In this document: positions 7,567-16,390 of the stretch, piece after piece
Numbering within the stretch: position 1 is the first letter of the stretch
How the letters are laid out: each line of letters begins with the position of its first letter
Origin: Thermotoga sp. KOL6
GTDB lineage: Bacteria > Thermotogota > Thermotogae > Thermotogales > Thermotogaceae
NCBI RefSeq assembly: GCF_002866025.1
Contig: NZ_LNDE01000004.1
Coordinates: forward strand, 62,001 to 126,000
Direction: 5' to 3'
Length of the DNA: 64,000 bases
Program-made: the position numbers and the translations under genes
The notes under the pieces: generated by a model
Databases searched by the model: none
What the model saw: the letters and a program-made list of their open reading frames with translations, nothing else
What the model was told of the DNA's origin: nothing

Positions 7567-9039
7567 TTGAAGGAAGAAACATACGATCACCAAACTAACA
7601 AGTTACTTTTGCTTCTATCGATATTGATAATGGAATTTTCGAATTCGAAAGAGGAAAAGGATGTTCTCCTCAGTTTGTTGAATCTTGTAAAAAGAACTGT
7701 GAATGTCAGCGATGCTCTCCTGATCGACGAGAAAAAAAGAGTGATCCTTGGTAGGGAAATAGACGTCAGCAGATTTGAGGAGTTTATAGATTGGTCTTTG
7801 AGACAAGCTTCTCCTACTTTTGTAGAAGATTCGGGGAACTACGTAGGAATCGTTCCTATAGTCAAGCTAGAGAATTTTTTTGGAAGCTTGATAGTTTTCA
7901 TGGATCACCAACCTTCGATGGAAGAGATGGAGATTTTCAAGATCTTTTCTTTTCTCTCTGCTGTCGTGCTGGAGAATATAAGGCTTTATCGCGAACTGGA
8001 GGGAACATACGATTATTTGAGTACGATTCTCAACAGTCTTCCGGAAGGGATATTTGTTTATTCAAACAATGGAGTACGTTTCCAGAACAAAAAATTTGAA
8101 GAGGAAAACTTTCCAGAGGACGTACTGGAGGAAGCGATATCCATCTCGGAAGAAGCCATTTCATTCAAAGTAGAGCGAACAGGTGAGATCGAATCCGACG
8201 GGGAATATTTCTCTATTGTTTCCGTTCCCCTTTTTTACAACGGTGAAGTACAGGCTTTAACGATCGTGGAGAACGTTACAGCCTCTAAGGAACTTGAGAG
8301 ATTGAAACGCATAGATAGAATGAAGACAGAATTTGTGGCGAATATATCCCATGAACTCAGAACACCTTTGGCTGCGATAAAAGCTTATGCAGAAACAATC
8401 TACAACAGTTTGGGAGAGCTCGACAGTGAAACTCTTGGGGAATTCATGAAAGTGATTTTAGACCAAAGTAATCATCTTGAGAGCCTTCTCGATGAACTCT
8501 TAGATTTTTCAAGACTCGAAAGGAGAGCATTGCAGATAAACAAAGAAGAGGTTAACATATGTGAGTTGATCGAAAGTGCGGTGGATGCGATAAGGGAATT
8601 TGCCTCCTCGCACGGTGTGAAGGTGTTTTTCGAAAGAAAAGTTCCGTGTACCAAAGTAAAAGTGGATAAGAAGAGAATGAAGCAGGTCCTTTTGAATCTT
8701 TTGAACAACGGTGTGAAGTATTCAAAGAAGGATGCTTCGGAGAAGTATGTAAAAGTGATATTGGACAGAGACGATGAAGGGACGTTGATCATCGTCGAAG
8801 ATAATGGAATAGGAATTCCTGAACACGCCAAGGAGAAGATATTCGAACGATTTTACAGAGTTGATTCTTCTTTGACGTACGAAGTTTCTGGAACAGGTCT
8901 TGGTTTAGCCATAACAAAGGAAATTGTGGAGCTACATGGTGGAAAGATATGGGTTGAAAGTAAGGAGGGAGAGGGATCCAAGTTTTTCGTATGGATCCCC
9001 GAAGATCATGGCGATAACACTGTTGGACAAAATAGTTGA
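7567..9039 (+). CDS. Soluble sensor histidine kinase (HK853-like)
   Basis: A two-component sensor kinase of 490 residues. No convincing membrane segment is visible, so it looks cytoplasmic. The N-terminal part resembles a GAF domain (about 20-140), followed by a PAS-like segment (about 145-240). The HisKA box has the phosphorylated His at residue 262 (F-V-A-N-I-S-H-E-L-R-T-P). The catalytic domain shows the N box (LLNLLNNGVKYS), DNGIGIP and GTGLGLAI. It matches the T. maritima kinase known as HK853 from structural work. No response regulator gene is next to it. TTG is the start. It overlaps the next gene by 32 bases. Confidence 0.94.
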   Translation: MKEETYDHQTNKLLLLLSILIMEFSNSKEEKDVLLSLLNLVKRTVNVSDALLIDEKKRVILGREIDVSRFEEFIDWSLRQASPTFVEDSGNYVGIVPIVKLENFFGSLIVFMDHQPSMEEMEIFKIFSFLSAVVLENIRLYRELEGTYDYLSTILNSLPEGIFVYSNNGVRFQNKKFEEENFPEDVLEEAISISEEAISFKVERTGEIESDGEYFSIVSVPLFYNGEVQALTIVENVTASKELERLKRIDRMKTEFVANISHELRTPLAAIKAYAETIYNSLGELDSETLGEFMKVILDQSNHLESLLDELLDFSRLERRALQINKEEVNICELIESAVDAIREFASSHGVKVFFERKVPCTKVKVDKKRMKQVLLNLLNNGVKYSKKDASEKYVKVILDRDDEGTLIIVEDNGIGIPEHAKEKIFERFYRVDSSLTYEVSGTGLGLAITKEIVELHGGKIWVESKEGEGSKFFVWIPEDHGDNTVGQNS

Positions 9040-9868
9040 AGAAATAGATAAGTTACCTTCTCCTAATGTTGTTGTTCAAAGAATAGTAGCCGTATGCTCG
9101 AAACCGGATGCCTCTTCAACCGAAGTGGCAAATACTCTCATGATGGACGCCAGTTTAAGTGCCAGAGTATTGAAACTCGCAAATTCTGCTTATTATGGAA
9201 TTCCGAGAAAAATAACTACTTTGAGTGAAGCGGTGATGATCCTCGGCTTCAAAACGGTGAGAAATCTTGCCCTTAGTGTTTTTACCTACGATATGATCTT
9301 CAAGAACAAAAGAACTGGTGTTGACAGAGAAAAATTGTGGGAACATTTCATAGCAACGGCTGTTGCTTCCGAAACTGTCGCAGAAACAACAGGATATCCT
9401 TTAAAAGAGGAGATTTTCATAGCAGGTCTGCTTCATGATATTGGGAAAGTTGTATATGATTTTCTGTTTTCGGATGTCTTGGAAATGGAAGCCCAAATCG
9501 CAAAAAAATCGAAAAGGAATTTGATAGAAATAGAGGAAGAACTTGGAATTCCACCACACACTGAAGTTGGAGCAAAGCTGCTGGCAACTTGGAACTTTCC
9601 CGATCTTCTTGTCTATTCAGCCGATTATCATCACAGTGTTGAAGCAAACCCAAACGAGCTTTTTCTCAATCAAGTGGCGATGGTACACATAGGAGATGTA
9701 TTGGCAAATCTCATGGTGAGAGGAGCTTCTTTGTCCTGGGGAACGCCATCTCTTTCACCTTTTGCCTTGAATGCGTTGCGAATGAAACCAAGAACTCTTG
9801 TGAGAATCTTAGAGAAATCCAAAGAAAAATACGAAAGAGCACAGGAGTTTCTGAAATTAGAAGAATAA
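9008..9868 (+). CDS. HDOD domain protein
   Basis: A 286-residue protein made almost wholly of an HDOD domain, a relative of HD phosphohydrolases that usually lacks activity and serves in signalling. The typical segments are present: LDKIVEEIDKLPSPN at the start, SLSARVLKLANSAYYG, and GLLHDIGKVV. The ATG at 9008 lies inside the end of the kinase gene, and a longer reading frame upstream overlaps it too far to be likely. The tight coupling suggests it works with the orphan kinase. Its partner and output are unknown. Confidence 0.88.
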   Translation: MAITLLDKIVEEIDKLPSPNVVVQRIVAVCSKPDASSTEVANTLMMDASLSARVLKLANSAYYGIPRKITTLSEAVMILGFKTVRNLALSVFTYDMIFKNKRTGVDREKLWEHFIATAVASETVAETTGYPLKEEIFIAGLLHDIGKVVYDFLFSDVLEMEAQIAKKSKRNLIEIEEELGIPPHTEVGAKLLATWNFPDLLVYSADYHHSVEANPNELFLNQVAMVHIGDVLANLMVRGASLSWGTPSLSPFALNALRMKPRTLVRILEKSKEKYERAQEFLKLEE

Positions 9869-9882
9869 GGAGGTGTTAGATT

Positions 9883-10263
9883 ATGCATCCAACTTACAGG
9901 AAGGCAATGCTCGAATCTGAAATACAAAAACTTTTGACCGAAGCATTGCAGCATATGAAGGATCCACGTTTAAAAAAAGAGTTTGTGACTTTCTCTCGCG
10001 TCGAATTGTCGAAAGACAAAAGATATGCAGATGTGTACGTAAGTTTCTTGGGTAAACCGGAAGAACGGAAAGAGGTGGTAGAAATACTTAATAAAGCAAA
10101 GGGTTTTTTTAGAACTTTTGTGGCGAAAAATTTGAGGCTTTATGTTGCACCCGAGATTCGCTTCTATGAAGATAAGGGAATAGAGGCAAGTGTGAGGGTT
10201 CATCAACTTTTGAACGAATTGGGATACGATCCGTTTAAAGGGGAGGAGAAAGAAAAAGAATGA
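9883..10263 (+). CDS. rbfA: Ribosome-binding factor A
   Basis: RbfA helps 16S rRNA maturation in the 30S subunit. The 126-residue protein is a single KH-type fold with the usual YRKAMLESEIQKLLTEAL start, DPRL, and VSFLGKPEERKEVVEILNKA. AGGAGG stands 9 bases before ATG 9883. Its last codons overlap truB by 4 bases (ATGA). Confidence 0.94.
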   Translation: MHPTYRKAMLESEIQKLLTEALQHMKDPRLKKEFVTFSRVELSKDKRYADVYVSFLGKPEERKEVVEILNKAKGFFRTFVAKNLRLYVAPEIRFYEDKGIEASVRVHQLLNELGYDPFKGEEKEKE

Positions 10264-11189
10264 AGCATGGAATAATTGTTGCTTATAAACCAAAAGGTCC
10301 CACTTCTCACGATACTGTTGACGAAGTGAGAAAGAAGCTAAAAACCCGGAAAGTAGGACATGCTGGTACGTTGGATCCTTTTGCTTGTGGTGTTCTCATT
10401 ATTGGAATAAACCAAGGCACCCGTGTCTTAGAGTTCTACAAGGATCTGAACAAAGTGTACTGGGTGAAAATGAGATTAGGATTGATAACTGAAACTTTTG
10501 ACATCACAGGTGAAGTTGTAGAAGAAAGAGAGTGCAAAGTTTCGGAGGAAGAAATAAGAGAAGCAATATTCTCCTTTGTAGGAGAATACGAGCAGGTTCC
10601 ACCAGCTTATTCTGCAAAAAAATATAAAGGAGAGCGTCTCTATAAACTGGCTAGAGATGGGAAGATCATAAGTCTGCCTCCCCGAAAAGTTAGAATTTTC
10701 AAAATTTGGGATGTGAAGATCTCAGGAAAGGAGGTTTCTTTCAGGGTAGAAGTTTCGTCAGGAACTTATGTAAGATCTCTCTGTATGGATATTGGGTACA
10801 AACTTGGATGTGGCGCCACAGCTGTAGAACTTGTTAGAGAACGAGTGGGGCATCATAATCTCGAAGAAAGTATTAACGTTTTTGAAGCTACGCCGGAAGA
10901 ATTGGAAAGCAAAATAATTCCTTTGGAGAAAACATTGGAGTGGTTTGCAAGTGTCGTGGTTTATCAAAAATTTGCAAGTGGGGTCCTCAATGGTTCACAG
11001 ATATTTTTAGAAATGCTCAAAGAATGGGATGAATTCAGAAAAGACGATGTTGTTAAAGTGTTTGATGAAGAAGGGAATTTGTTGGCACTAGCTATGGCGG
11101 AAAGGAATTCTTCTTTTTTGTACACTTTGAAAAGACAGAGAAGGAATGAACGAGTGTTGAAACTCATAAAAGTCTTTAACATGAGGTGA
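10260..11189 (+). CDS. truB: tRNA pseudouridine-55 synthase
   Basis: TruB makes pseudouridine 55 in the T loop of tRNAs. The 309-residue protein has the catalytic Asp39 in GHAGTLDPFACG, the YKGERLYKLARDG segment and, at the C-terminal end, a small PUA-like region (about 235-305). Its start overlaps the rbfA stop (ATGA). The rbfA-truB-ribF order is common in bacteria. Confidence 0.95.
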   Translation: MKHGIIVAYKPKGPTSHDTVDEVRKKLKTRKVGHAGTLDPFACGVLIIGINQGTRVLEFYKDLNKVYWVKMRLGLITETFDITGEVVEERECKVSEEEIREAIFSFVGEYEQVPPAYSAKKYKGERLYKLARDGKIISLPPRKVRIFKIWDVKISGKEVSFRVEVSSGTYVRSLCMDIGYKLGCGATAVELVRERVGHHNLEESINVFEATPEELESKIIPLEKTLEWFASVVVYQKFASGVLNGSQIFLEMLKEWDEFRKDDVVKVFDEEGNLLALAMAERNSSFLYTLKRQRRNERVLKLIKVFNMR

Positions 11190-11193
11190 AAAC

Positions 11194-12084
11194 ATGGTTG
11201 TCACTATCGGAGTATTCGACGGTGTTCATATTGGACACCAAAAAATTTTGGAAGCACTCAAAGATGTTGCCTCTTTCAAAAGACTTCCTGGTTTAATATT
11301 CACAATTTCTCATCCGCCAGAGTACTTCTCACCCAATTTTCCAGGACTTCTCATATCCACAGAAGAAAGAGTGAGGATTCTTTCTCAATATTCAAAAACG
11401 GTTGTTTTAGACTTTTTGCAGATCAAGGATCTTTCACCGGAACACTTTGTCGAAAAGTACTTACCAGGAGTTTCAACTGTTGTTGTTGGGAAAGATTTCA
11501 AATTCGGTAAAAATGCGGAGGGTGACGCTTCTTTCTTAAAGAAAAAAGGAATAGAAGTTCATGAGGTTGAAGATGTGGTTGTTGGTGGAAAAAGAGTGAG
11601 CAGTTCTTTGATCAGAAGCCTTGTCCAAGAAGGTAATGTGGAAGAAATACCACTGTATCTTGGAAGATTTTACGAAATATCGGGCATTGTCTATAAAGAT
11701 AGACAATTTGGTAAAAAGTTGGGATTTCCAACAGCCAACATTGATAGAGGAAGAGAAAAGCTCGTAGATTTGAGAAGAGGAATCTATTTAGTTAGGGTGC
11801 ATCTTCCTAGTCGAGAGAAAAAATTTGGTGTCATGAACGTGGGATTAAGGCCAACGGTGGGAGATTCCTCCCATATAAAGTACGAAGTTTACATTCTGGA
11901 CTTCGAAGGGGAGCTGTACAATGAGTACTTGAAAGTGGAAGTGATAAAGTTTTTGAGGCCGGAGAAGAAATTCGCCTCTGTTAAAGAATTGAAGAACGCT
12001 ATAGAAAAAGATGTTTTTCTCGCGAGAAAGTTGGTGAGTGATATAATCAATTCGAATTCAAGCAAAGGAGGTGGTACCACATGA
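11194..12084 (+). CDS. ribF: Bifunctional riboflavin kinase / FAD synthetase
   Basis: RibF converts riboflavin to FMN and then FAD. The N-terminal adenylyltransferase domain shows GVFDGVHIGHQ at about 6-16, and SSSLIR near residue 132. The C-terminal riboflavin kinase domain (about 160-290) contains GKKLGFPTANI and GVMNVGLRPT. Length 296 residues is normal. It starts 4 bases after truB, and its stop overlaps the next gene's start. No FMN riboswitch is visible before it. Confidence 0.94.
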   Translation: MVVTIGVFDGVHIGHQKILEALKDVASFKRLPGLIFTISHPPEYFSPNFPGLLISTEERVRILSQYSKTVVLDFLQIKDLSPEHFVEKYLPGVSTVVVGKDFKFGKNAEGDASFLKKKGIEVHEVEDVVVGGKRVSSSLIRSLVQEGNVEEIPLYLGRFYEISGIVYKDRQFGKKLGFPTANIDRGREKLVDLRRGIYLVRVHLPSREKKFGVMNVGLRPTVGDSSHIKYEVYILDFEGELYNEYLKVEVIKFLRPEKKFASVKELKNAIEKDVFLARKLVSDIINSNSSKGGGTT

Positions 12085-12584
12085 AGAGGTTAACGTACAC
12101 TGCCATGTGGCTTGCTGTTGGAATAGCACTCGCTTATCTTTTCCATTTGGTTAACCTTGGAAGGATGTTTTTACCTCTTCACCTTGTGGCAATGCTCGCC
12201 GGAGCAACTTCGGGAGCTTTTGTGGGGGGGATCGTTGGGGCGTTTCTTCCACTCCTTTCGTTTCTAACTATGGGAATGCCTCCTTTTCCCATATTCCTGT
12301 TCATGATACCAGAGATCTTCTTCTACGGCTTCATTCCAGGAATCATGAAAAGAAGCAACATATTTCTACGTCTCCTCATTGCCATACTCGTTGGTAGATT
12401 AGTTTATTCTATCTCTTACTATACAATTGGTCTCCTCATTGGCATCAAACTTCAGCCGATTACTTCTGTAATTCTAAGTTTCACCACGGGAATTCCTGGT
12501 GTGATACTTCAATTCATAGTAGTTCCGCTTGTATACAGGAGACTTCAATTGATATTTGAGAAGGGAGGAAAAGAGAATGCCTGA
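12081..12584 (+). CDS. Membrane protein, probable ECF transporter S component
   Basis: A 167-residue protein with five or six hydrophobic segments. The stretch LPLHLVAMLAGATSGAF, the following Gly/Pro-rich PLLSFLTMGMPPFP and the PEIFFYG loop resemble substrate-binding S components of energy-coupling factor vitamin transporters. The energising ECF module is not in this window. The position next to ribF invites a riboflavin guess, but nothing in the sequence shows the substrate. Overlaps of 4 and 8 bases with its neighbours place it in the operon. Confidence 0.7.
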   Translation: MKRLTYTAMWLAVGIALAYLFHLVNLGRMFLPLHLVAMLAGATSGAFVGGIVGAFLPLLSFLTMGMPPFPIFLFMIPEIFFYGFIPGIMKRSNIFLRLLIAILVGRLVYSISYYTIGLLIGIKLQPITSVILSFTTGIPGVILQFIVVPLVYRRLQLIFEKGGKENA

Positions 12585-12927
12585 GATCGTTTACGCAGCA
12601 GCTCCCGGTGCATCAAACGGGACTGCTACAACCTCCACGAGCGGGGGTTGGGGAAGTCTTTTGTTTATGCTCATCTTTTTCATAGCAATTTTCTATTTTT
12701 TGATCATCCTTCCTCAAAGAAGGAGAGAGAAACAGTTTCAGCAGATGTTGAGTCAATTAAAACGCGGAGATACTGTTGTTACAATAGGAGGAATTGTTGG
12801 GAAAGTGATCGACATTAAAAAAGACACCGTTAAAATCAAAACGGCAAATGCTACGGAGCTTGAAATCACTAAGAGGGCAATTTCTACAGTTATAAAAGAG
12901 AAAGCACAAGAAAGTCAGGAGGGATGA
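12577..12927 (+). CDS. yajC: Preprotein translocase subunit YajC
   Basis: YajC is the small accessory subunit of the SecDF complex. The 116-residue protein has one membrane helix at about 25-45 (LLFMLIFFIAIFYFLIILP), directly followed by the family motif QRRREKQ, then the GDTVVTIGGIVGKV segment. ATG 12577 follows GGGAGG. It overlaps the previous gene by 8 bases and lies 3 bases before secD. Confidence 0.93.
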   Translation: MPEIVYAAAPGASNGTATTSTSGGWGSLLFMLIFFIAIFYFLIILPQRRREKQFQQMLSQLKRGDTVVTIGGIVGKVIDIKKDTVKIKTANATELEITKRAISTVIKEKAQESQEG

Positions 12928-12930
12928 TCG

Positions 12931-14331
12931 ATGCGGGGAGATAAGGTAAGACTTGTTGTAGTATTGGCAGTTCTGATTGGTGCCCTACTGGCTCTCTTTT
13001 GGCCCAGCAAAGGTGGTTGGATGTCTAACATCCGTCTTGGTTTAGATATAAAAGGTGGTGCAAGGATCGAATACCTGGTTGAGATAGAAGAAGGAACGGA
13101 AAATCCCACTGATGTTGTCGATGATGTGTGGACAGTTTTGAGAAATCGTCTCGATGCCGCTGGTTATACAGAAGCATCTGTGAAGAAAGTCTTTCGGGAA
13201 AACAAATCTTACATAGTTGTTGAAATACCTGGGGCGACTGACACAGTTCAAGCTGAAAAACTCATTGGTTCAACGGGTGTTCTTTACTTTGCTCAAGTAC
13301 TCGATGAATATCTCGGTGACGATCCAACGAAAGTGCCGGAACTAGCTCTCGAAGCCAAAAGGGAGAATGCAACATGGCTTAGAGGAAGAGATGGGAAATG
13401 GTACCTTGTGAAGAAGGAGATAATGGGAAGAAAGGATCTAGTTCTTGAAGCGCCTCGCATTATCTACGCAAGACCCGAGGTAGAGACAAGAACGGGTCGA
13501 TACGGTTACAAGGTTTCATTCGAGCTAGCCAAAGAATATGTAGAAAAGTTCAAAAAGATTACACAAGCTCTTTATGTTCCCGAGGGGACTTACGATCCAA
13601 AAAAAAGACTGGCCATCGTCCTAGATAACGTAGTCCAGTTTGCAGGTCAAGTTGTGGCCATCATCACTGATGGAAAGGCTGAAATAACAGGAAACTTCTC
13701 TTTAGAAGAGGCAAAACAACTCGCTGCCATTTTGAGAAGTGGGGCATTGCCAGCTAGACTCGTGAAAACCTCATCTGGGTGGGTTGCACCACTTCTTGGG
13801 CGTGATGTGATCGATTCTTCGTTGAAAGCAGGTATCATAGGAATTATTTTGGTTCTTGCTTACATGCTGGTTTACTACAGAGCAATGGGAATCGTTGCTG
13901 ATCTTGCTCTCATCTACAACACCATTTTGCTTTTGGGAGTTATGGCAGCTGGTAAATTCATTCTTACCCTCCCTGGAATAGCCGGTATCATCTTGACCAT
14001 AGGAACAACCGTTGATGGGAACGTGATCATATACGAAAGAATAAAGGAAGAAATGAGAGCAGGAAAACCTGTGAGAACATCCATAGCAGCGGGTTTTGAT
14101 CGTTCGCTGTCGACAATACTCGATGCGAACATCACAACTATTCTCACCGGACTCATATTGTATTATTTCGGAACTGGAACCGTGAAAGGTTTTGCCATTA
14201 CATTAATCATAGGTGTTCTTGGAAGCATCTTCGTGAATCTGGTTTTCAGTAGGCTCCTTCTCGATGCTCTAGCACCGTTTCTGAAAACGCCCAAAGTTGT
14301 TGAAGAAGCGCAGGGAGGGAACAAACGATGA
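12931..14331 (+). CDS. secD: Protein translocase subunit SecD
   Basis: SecD with SecF uses the proton or sodium gradient to help pull proteins across the membrane. The 466-residue protein has an N-terminal helix, the LGLDIKGGARI motif (the D-x-x-G-G signature), a periplasmic region to about 280, and five further helices with GTTVDGNVIIYERIKEE. It is shorter than E. coli SecD, as is normal for this phylum. Its stop overlaps the secF start. Confidence 0.96.
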   Translation: MRGDKVRLVVVLAVLIGALLALFWPSKGGWMSNIRLGLDIKGGARIEYLVEIEEGTENPTDVVDDVWTVLRNRLDAAGYTEASVKKVFRENKSYIVVEIPGATDTVQAEKLIGSTGVLYFAQVLDEYLGDDPTKVPELALEAKRENATWLRGRDGKWYLVKKEIMGRKDLVLEAPRIIYARPEVETRTGRYGYKVSFELAKEYVEKFKKITQALYVPEGTYDPKKRLAIVLDNVVQFAGQVVAIITDGKAEITGNFSLEEAKQLAAILRSGALPARLVKTSSGWVAPLLGRDVIDSSLKAGIIGIILVLAYMLVYYRAMGIVADLALIYNTILLLGVMAAGKFILTLPGIAGIILTIGTTVDGNVIIYERIKEEMRAGKPVRTSIAAGFDRSLSTILDANITTILTGLILYYFGTGTVKGFAITLIIGVLGSIFVNLVFSRLLLDALAPFLKTPKVVEEAQGGNKR

Positions 14332-15206
14332 GAAGAGAGATTGACTTCATGGGAAAATCGAGGATATTCATAACGATTTCTTTGATCTTGATAGCGATTT
14401 CTGTCGTATCTATCTTTACAAAAGGATTCAATTTCGGTGTTGAATTCACCGGAGGGTCGGAAATCGTAGTTCGATTTGAAAACAAAAGCATTACGGAAGC
14501 TGACATAAGGAAAGCGATCTCTCAAATCTCTGAAGAACTTGCAAGTTCAAGAATTGTTCAGGTACGTTCGGCGGGGGATCCGGCCAATGTCTTGAAGTAT
14601 TCTATCGTCGTTTCAAAAATTTATGAACCTGAGGAAAAACAAAAAATTCAAGAGGAAATTGAACACCTCCTTTCTGGAAAAGTGGTTTCCTTCAATGAAA
14701 TAAGCGGTACAGCTGCTGAGGAAATCAAAAGAGGGACTTGGACAGCCATTCTTGTAGCCCTCGTGGTGCTTTTGATTTACATCACCATCAGGTTCAGATT
14801 CATATTCGGTGTTGCCGCTATTATCGCGCTTGTTCACGATGTTTTGATCACAATGGGATTTTTCTCTATTTTTGGATACGAAATAAACGTTGCAGCGGTG
14901 GCAGCGTTCCTCACTTTACTTGGATACTCTTTAAACGATACTATCGTTCTTTCTGATAGGATCAGAGAGAATATGAAAAGATATAGAGGAAGGAACATAG
15001 TAAACATTGTGAACATGAGTATAAACCAAGTTCTTGCTAGAACGATCAATACCTCTTTAACGACGTTCTTGGTGGTCTTCGTTCTTCTGCTATTTGCTGG
15101 TAATGCGGTGAAACCGTTCGCTTTCGGTATGACCGTGGGAACTGTAGTGGGGACATATTCTTCACTGTACGTAGTATCCCCCATCATTGTGAAGTGGACA
15201 AAATAA
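14328..15206 (+). CDS. secF: Protein translocase subunit SecF
   Basis: The 292-residue partner of SecD. It has an N-terminal helix, the GVEFTGGSEI motif near residue 35, a periplasmic segment, and the C-terminal helices with LGYSLNDTIVLSDRIREN. The start ATG overlaps the secD stop by 4 bases. It is the last gene of the tsaC-to-secF run and is followed by a GC-rich hairpin. Confidence 0.96.
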   Translation: MRREIDFMGKSRIFITISLILIAISVVSIFTKGFNFGVEFTGGSEIVVRFENKSITEADIRKAISQISEELASSRIVQVRSAGDPANVLKYSIVVSKIYEPEEKQKIQEEIEHLLSGKVVSFNEISGTAAEEIKRGTWTAILVALVVLLIYITIRFRFIFGVAAIIALVHDVLITMGFFSIFGYEINVAAVAAFLTLLGYSLNDTIVLSDRIRENMKRYRGRNIVNIVNMSINQVLARTINTSLTTFLVVFVLLLFAGNAVKPFAFGMTVGTVVGTYSSLYVVSPIIVKWTK

Positions 15207-15209
15207 TTG

Positions 15210-15234
15210 AGGGGCCTTGTGGCCCCTTTAAAAT
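15210..15234. terminator. Hairpin terminator between secF and the nucleotidylyltransferase gene
   Basis: AGGGGCC, loop TTGT, GGCCCCT, followed by TTTAAAATTT. It lies between two convergent genes and may serve both strands, but the T tract is interrupted on each side. Confidence 0.7.
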
Positions 15235-16302
15235 TTAAAATTCCACTCTACTCATGTCACCGAGAATAAGATTCAAACTCGTAGGGCGTTTTTTCGAGCT
15301 TCTAACAGAAACACCCTTTCCCAGAATAGAGGAATCCACTCTTTTCTCTATACCAATGATCGAACAATCATCCATAACTATGCTGTTTTCTAGTTCACAA
15401 TCTTCCAAGATCACGTTGTTTCCCACAGAGGTGTAAGGTCCTATGTAAGTATCCTTAATGAAACAGTTCTCTCCTACTACAACAGGGCCTCTGATAACGG
15501 AATTGACAATTCTGGTGGCTTTTCCTATCATCACCGTTCCTTGTATATCGGATTTTTCGTCAACAGATCCCAAAATTTCTTCGTTTATTTGCATAAGAAT
15601 TTTGCGATTTGCTTCCAGAAGATCATCTGGTTTTCCGGTGTCTTTCCACCAGCCGTATATGATGTAACCCTTTACTTTTTCACCTTTTTCTATGAGGTAC
15701 TCTATGGCATCTGTGATTTCGAGTTCGCCTCTCCACGAAGGTTTTATGTTTTCTATGCCTTCAAAAATCTTGTTTCTAAAAAGATAAAGTCCAACTATTG
15801 CAAGATTGCTCGGTGGAACCTTCGGTTTTTCTACGACTTTGAGCACTCTATCTCCGTCCATCACAGCCACTCCGAATCTCGTAGGATCTTTGACAGGTGA
15901 AAGCAAAATGGATGCGGCATAATCCGATTGCTCGAAATCTCTTAGAAACTTACTCAGATCTTCAAGGATTAGATTGTCTCCAAGGTACATGAGAAAATCA
16001 TCGTCGCCGAGAAATCCTTTGGACACTAAAACAGCATGAGCAAGCCCTTTAGGTTCCTCTTGGACTATGTAGGTTATCTTTAAACCGAAAGATTCTCCGT
16101 TTCCGATGATTTTTCTAAATTCCTCTTTGTTGAAAGGATTCACAACAATTCCCACTTCTTCAATACCCGCACGAGCAATGCTTTCTAGACTGTAAAAAAG
16201 AATCGGTTTGTTTGCAATAGGAATAAGGTGTTTCGCAGTGGTGAAAGTCAATGGCCTGAGTCTAGTACCCCTTCCTGCGCATAAAACGATCGCTTTTTTC
16301 AC
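15235..16302 (-). CDS. Sugar-1-phosphate nucleotidylyltransferase, long RmlA type
   Basis: A 355-residue enzyme that probably makes dTDP-glucose from glucose 1-phosphate and dTTP. The nucleotidyltransferase domain begins with AIVLCAGRGTRLRPLT, and has EEPKGLAHAV and MYLGDNL. The C-terminal part (about 245-340) has left-handed beta-helix hexapeptides (V-V-G-E-N-C-F-I and similar). This pattern matches the long RmlA form. GTG 16302 is chosen because AAGGAGG lies 9 bases upstream. No other rml genes are next to it, so its pathway is unclear; another NTP or sugar cannot be excluded. Confidence 0.82.
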   Translation of the reverse strand: MKKAIVLCAGRGTRLRPLTFTTAKHLIPIANKPILFYSLESIARAGIEEVGIVVNPFNKEEFRKIIGNGESFGLKITYIVQEEPKGLAHAVLVSKGFLGDDDFLMYLGDNLILEDLSKFLRDFEQSDYAASILLSPVKDPTRFGVAVMDGDRVLKVVEKPKVPPSNLAIVGLYLFRNKIFEGIENIKPSWRGELEITDAIEYLIEKGEKVKGYIIYGWWKDTGKPDDLLEANRKILMQINEEILGSVDEKSDIQGTVMIGKATRIVNSVIRGPVVVGENCFIKDTYIGPYTSVGNNVILEDCELENSIVMDDCSIIGIEKRVDSSILGKGVSVRSSKKRPTSLNLILGDMSRVEF

Positions 16303-16326
16303 AACTTTACACCTCCTTCTCACAGA

Positions 16327-16335
16327 ATTATATCA
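16327..16335 (-). promoter_or_regulatory. Extended -10 promoter of the nucleotidylyltransferase gene
   Basis: TGATATAAT on the minus strand, 25 bases before GTG 16302, with no good -35 hexamer. It faces away from a similar plus-strand element for rplI. Confidence 0.5.
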
Positions 16336-16343
16336 ATCAACCA

Positions 16344-16352
16344 TGATAGAAT
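16344..16352 (+). promoter_or_regulatory. Extended -10 promoter of rplI
   Basis: TGATAGAAT on the plus strand, 38 bases before the rplI start, without a clear -35. It is arranged back to back with the promoter on the other strand. Confidence 0.5.
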
Positions 16353-16390
16353 AGGTTAGGTAAGGAAAAGCTATCAGGAGGTGGGCACCT

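Noticed and set aside
11150-11200. FMN riboswitch for ribF
   Set aside because: ribF follows truB by 4 bases, with no room for a riboswitch.
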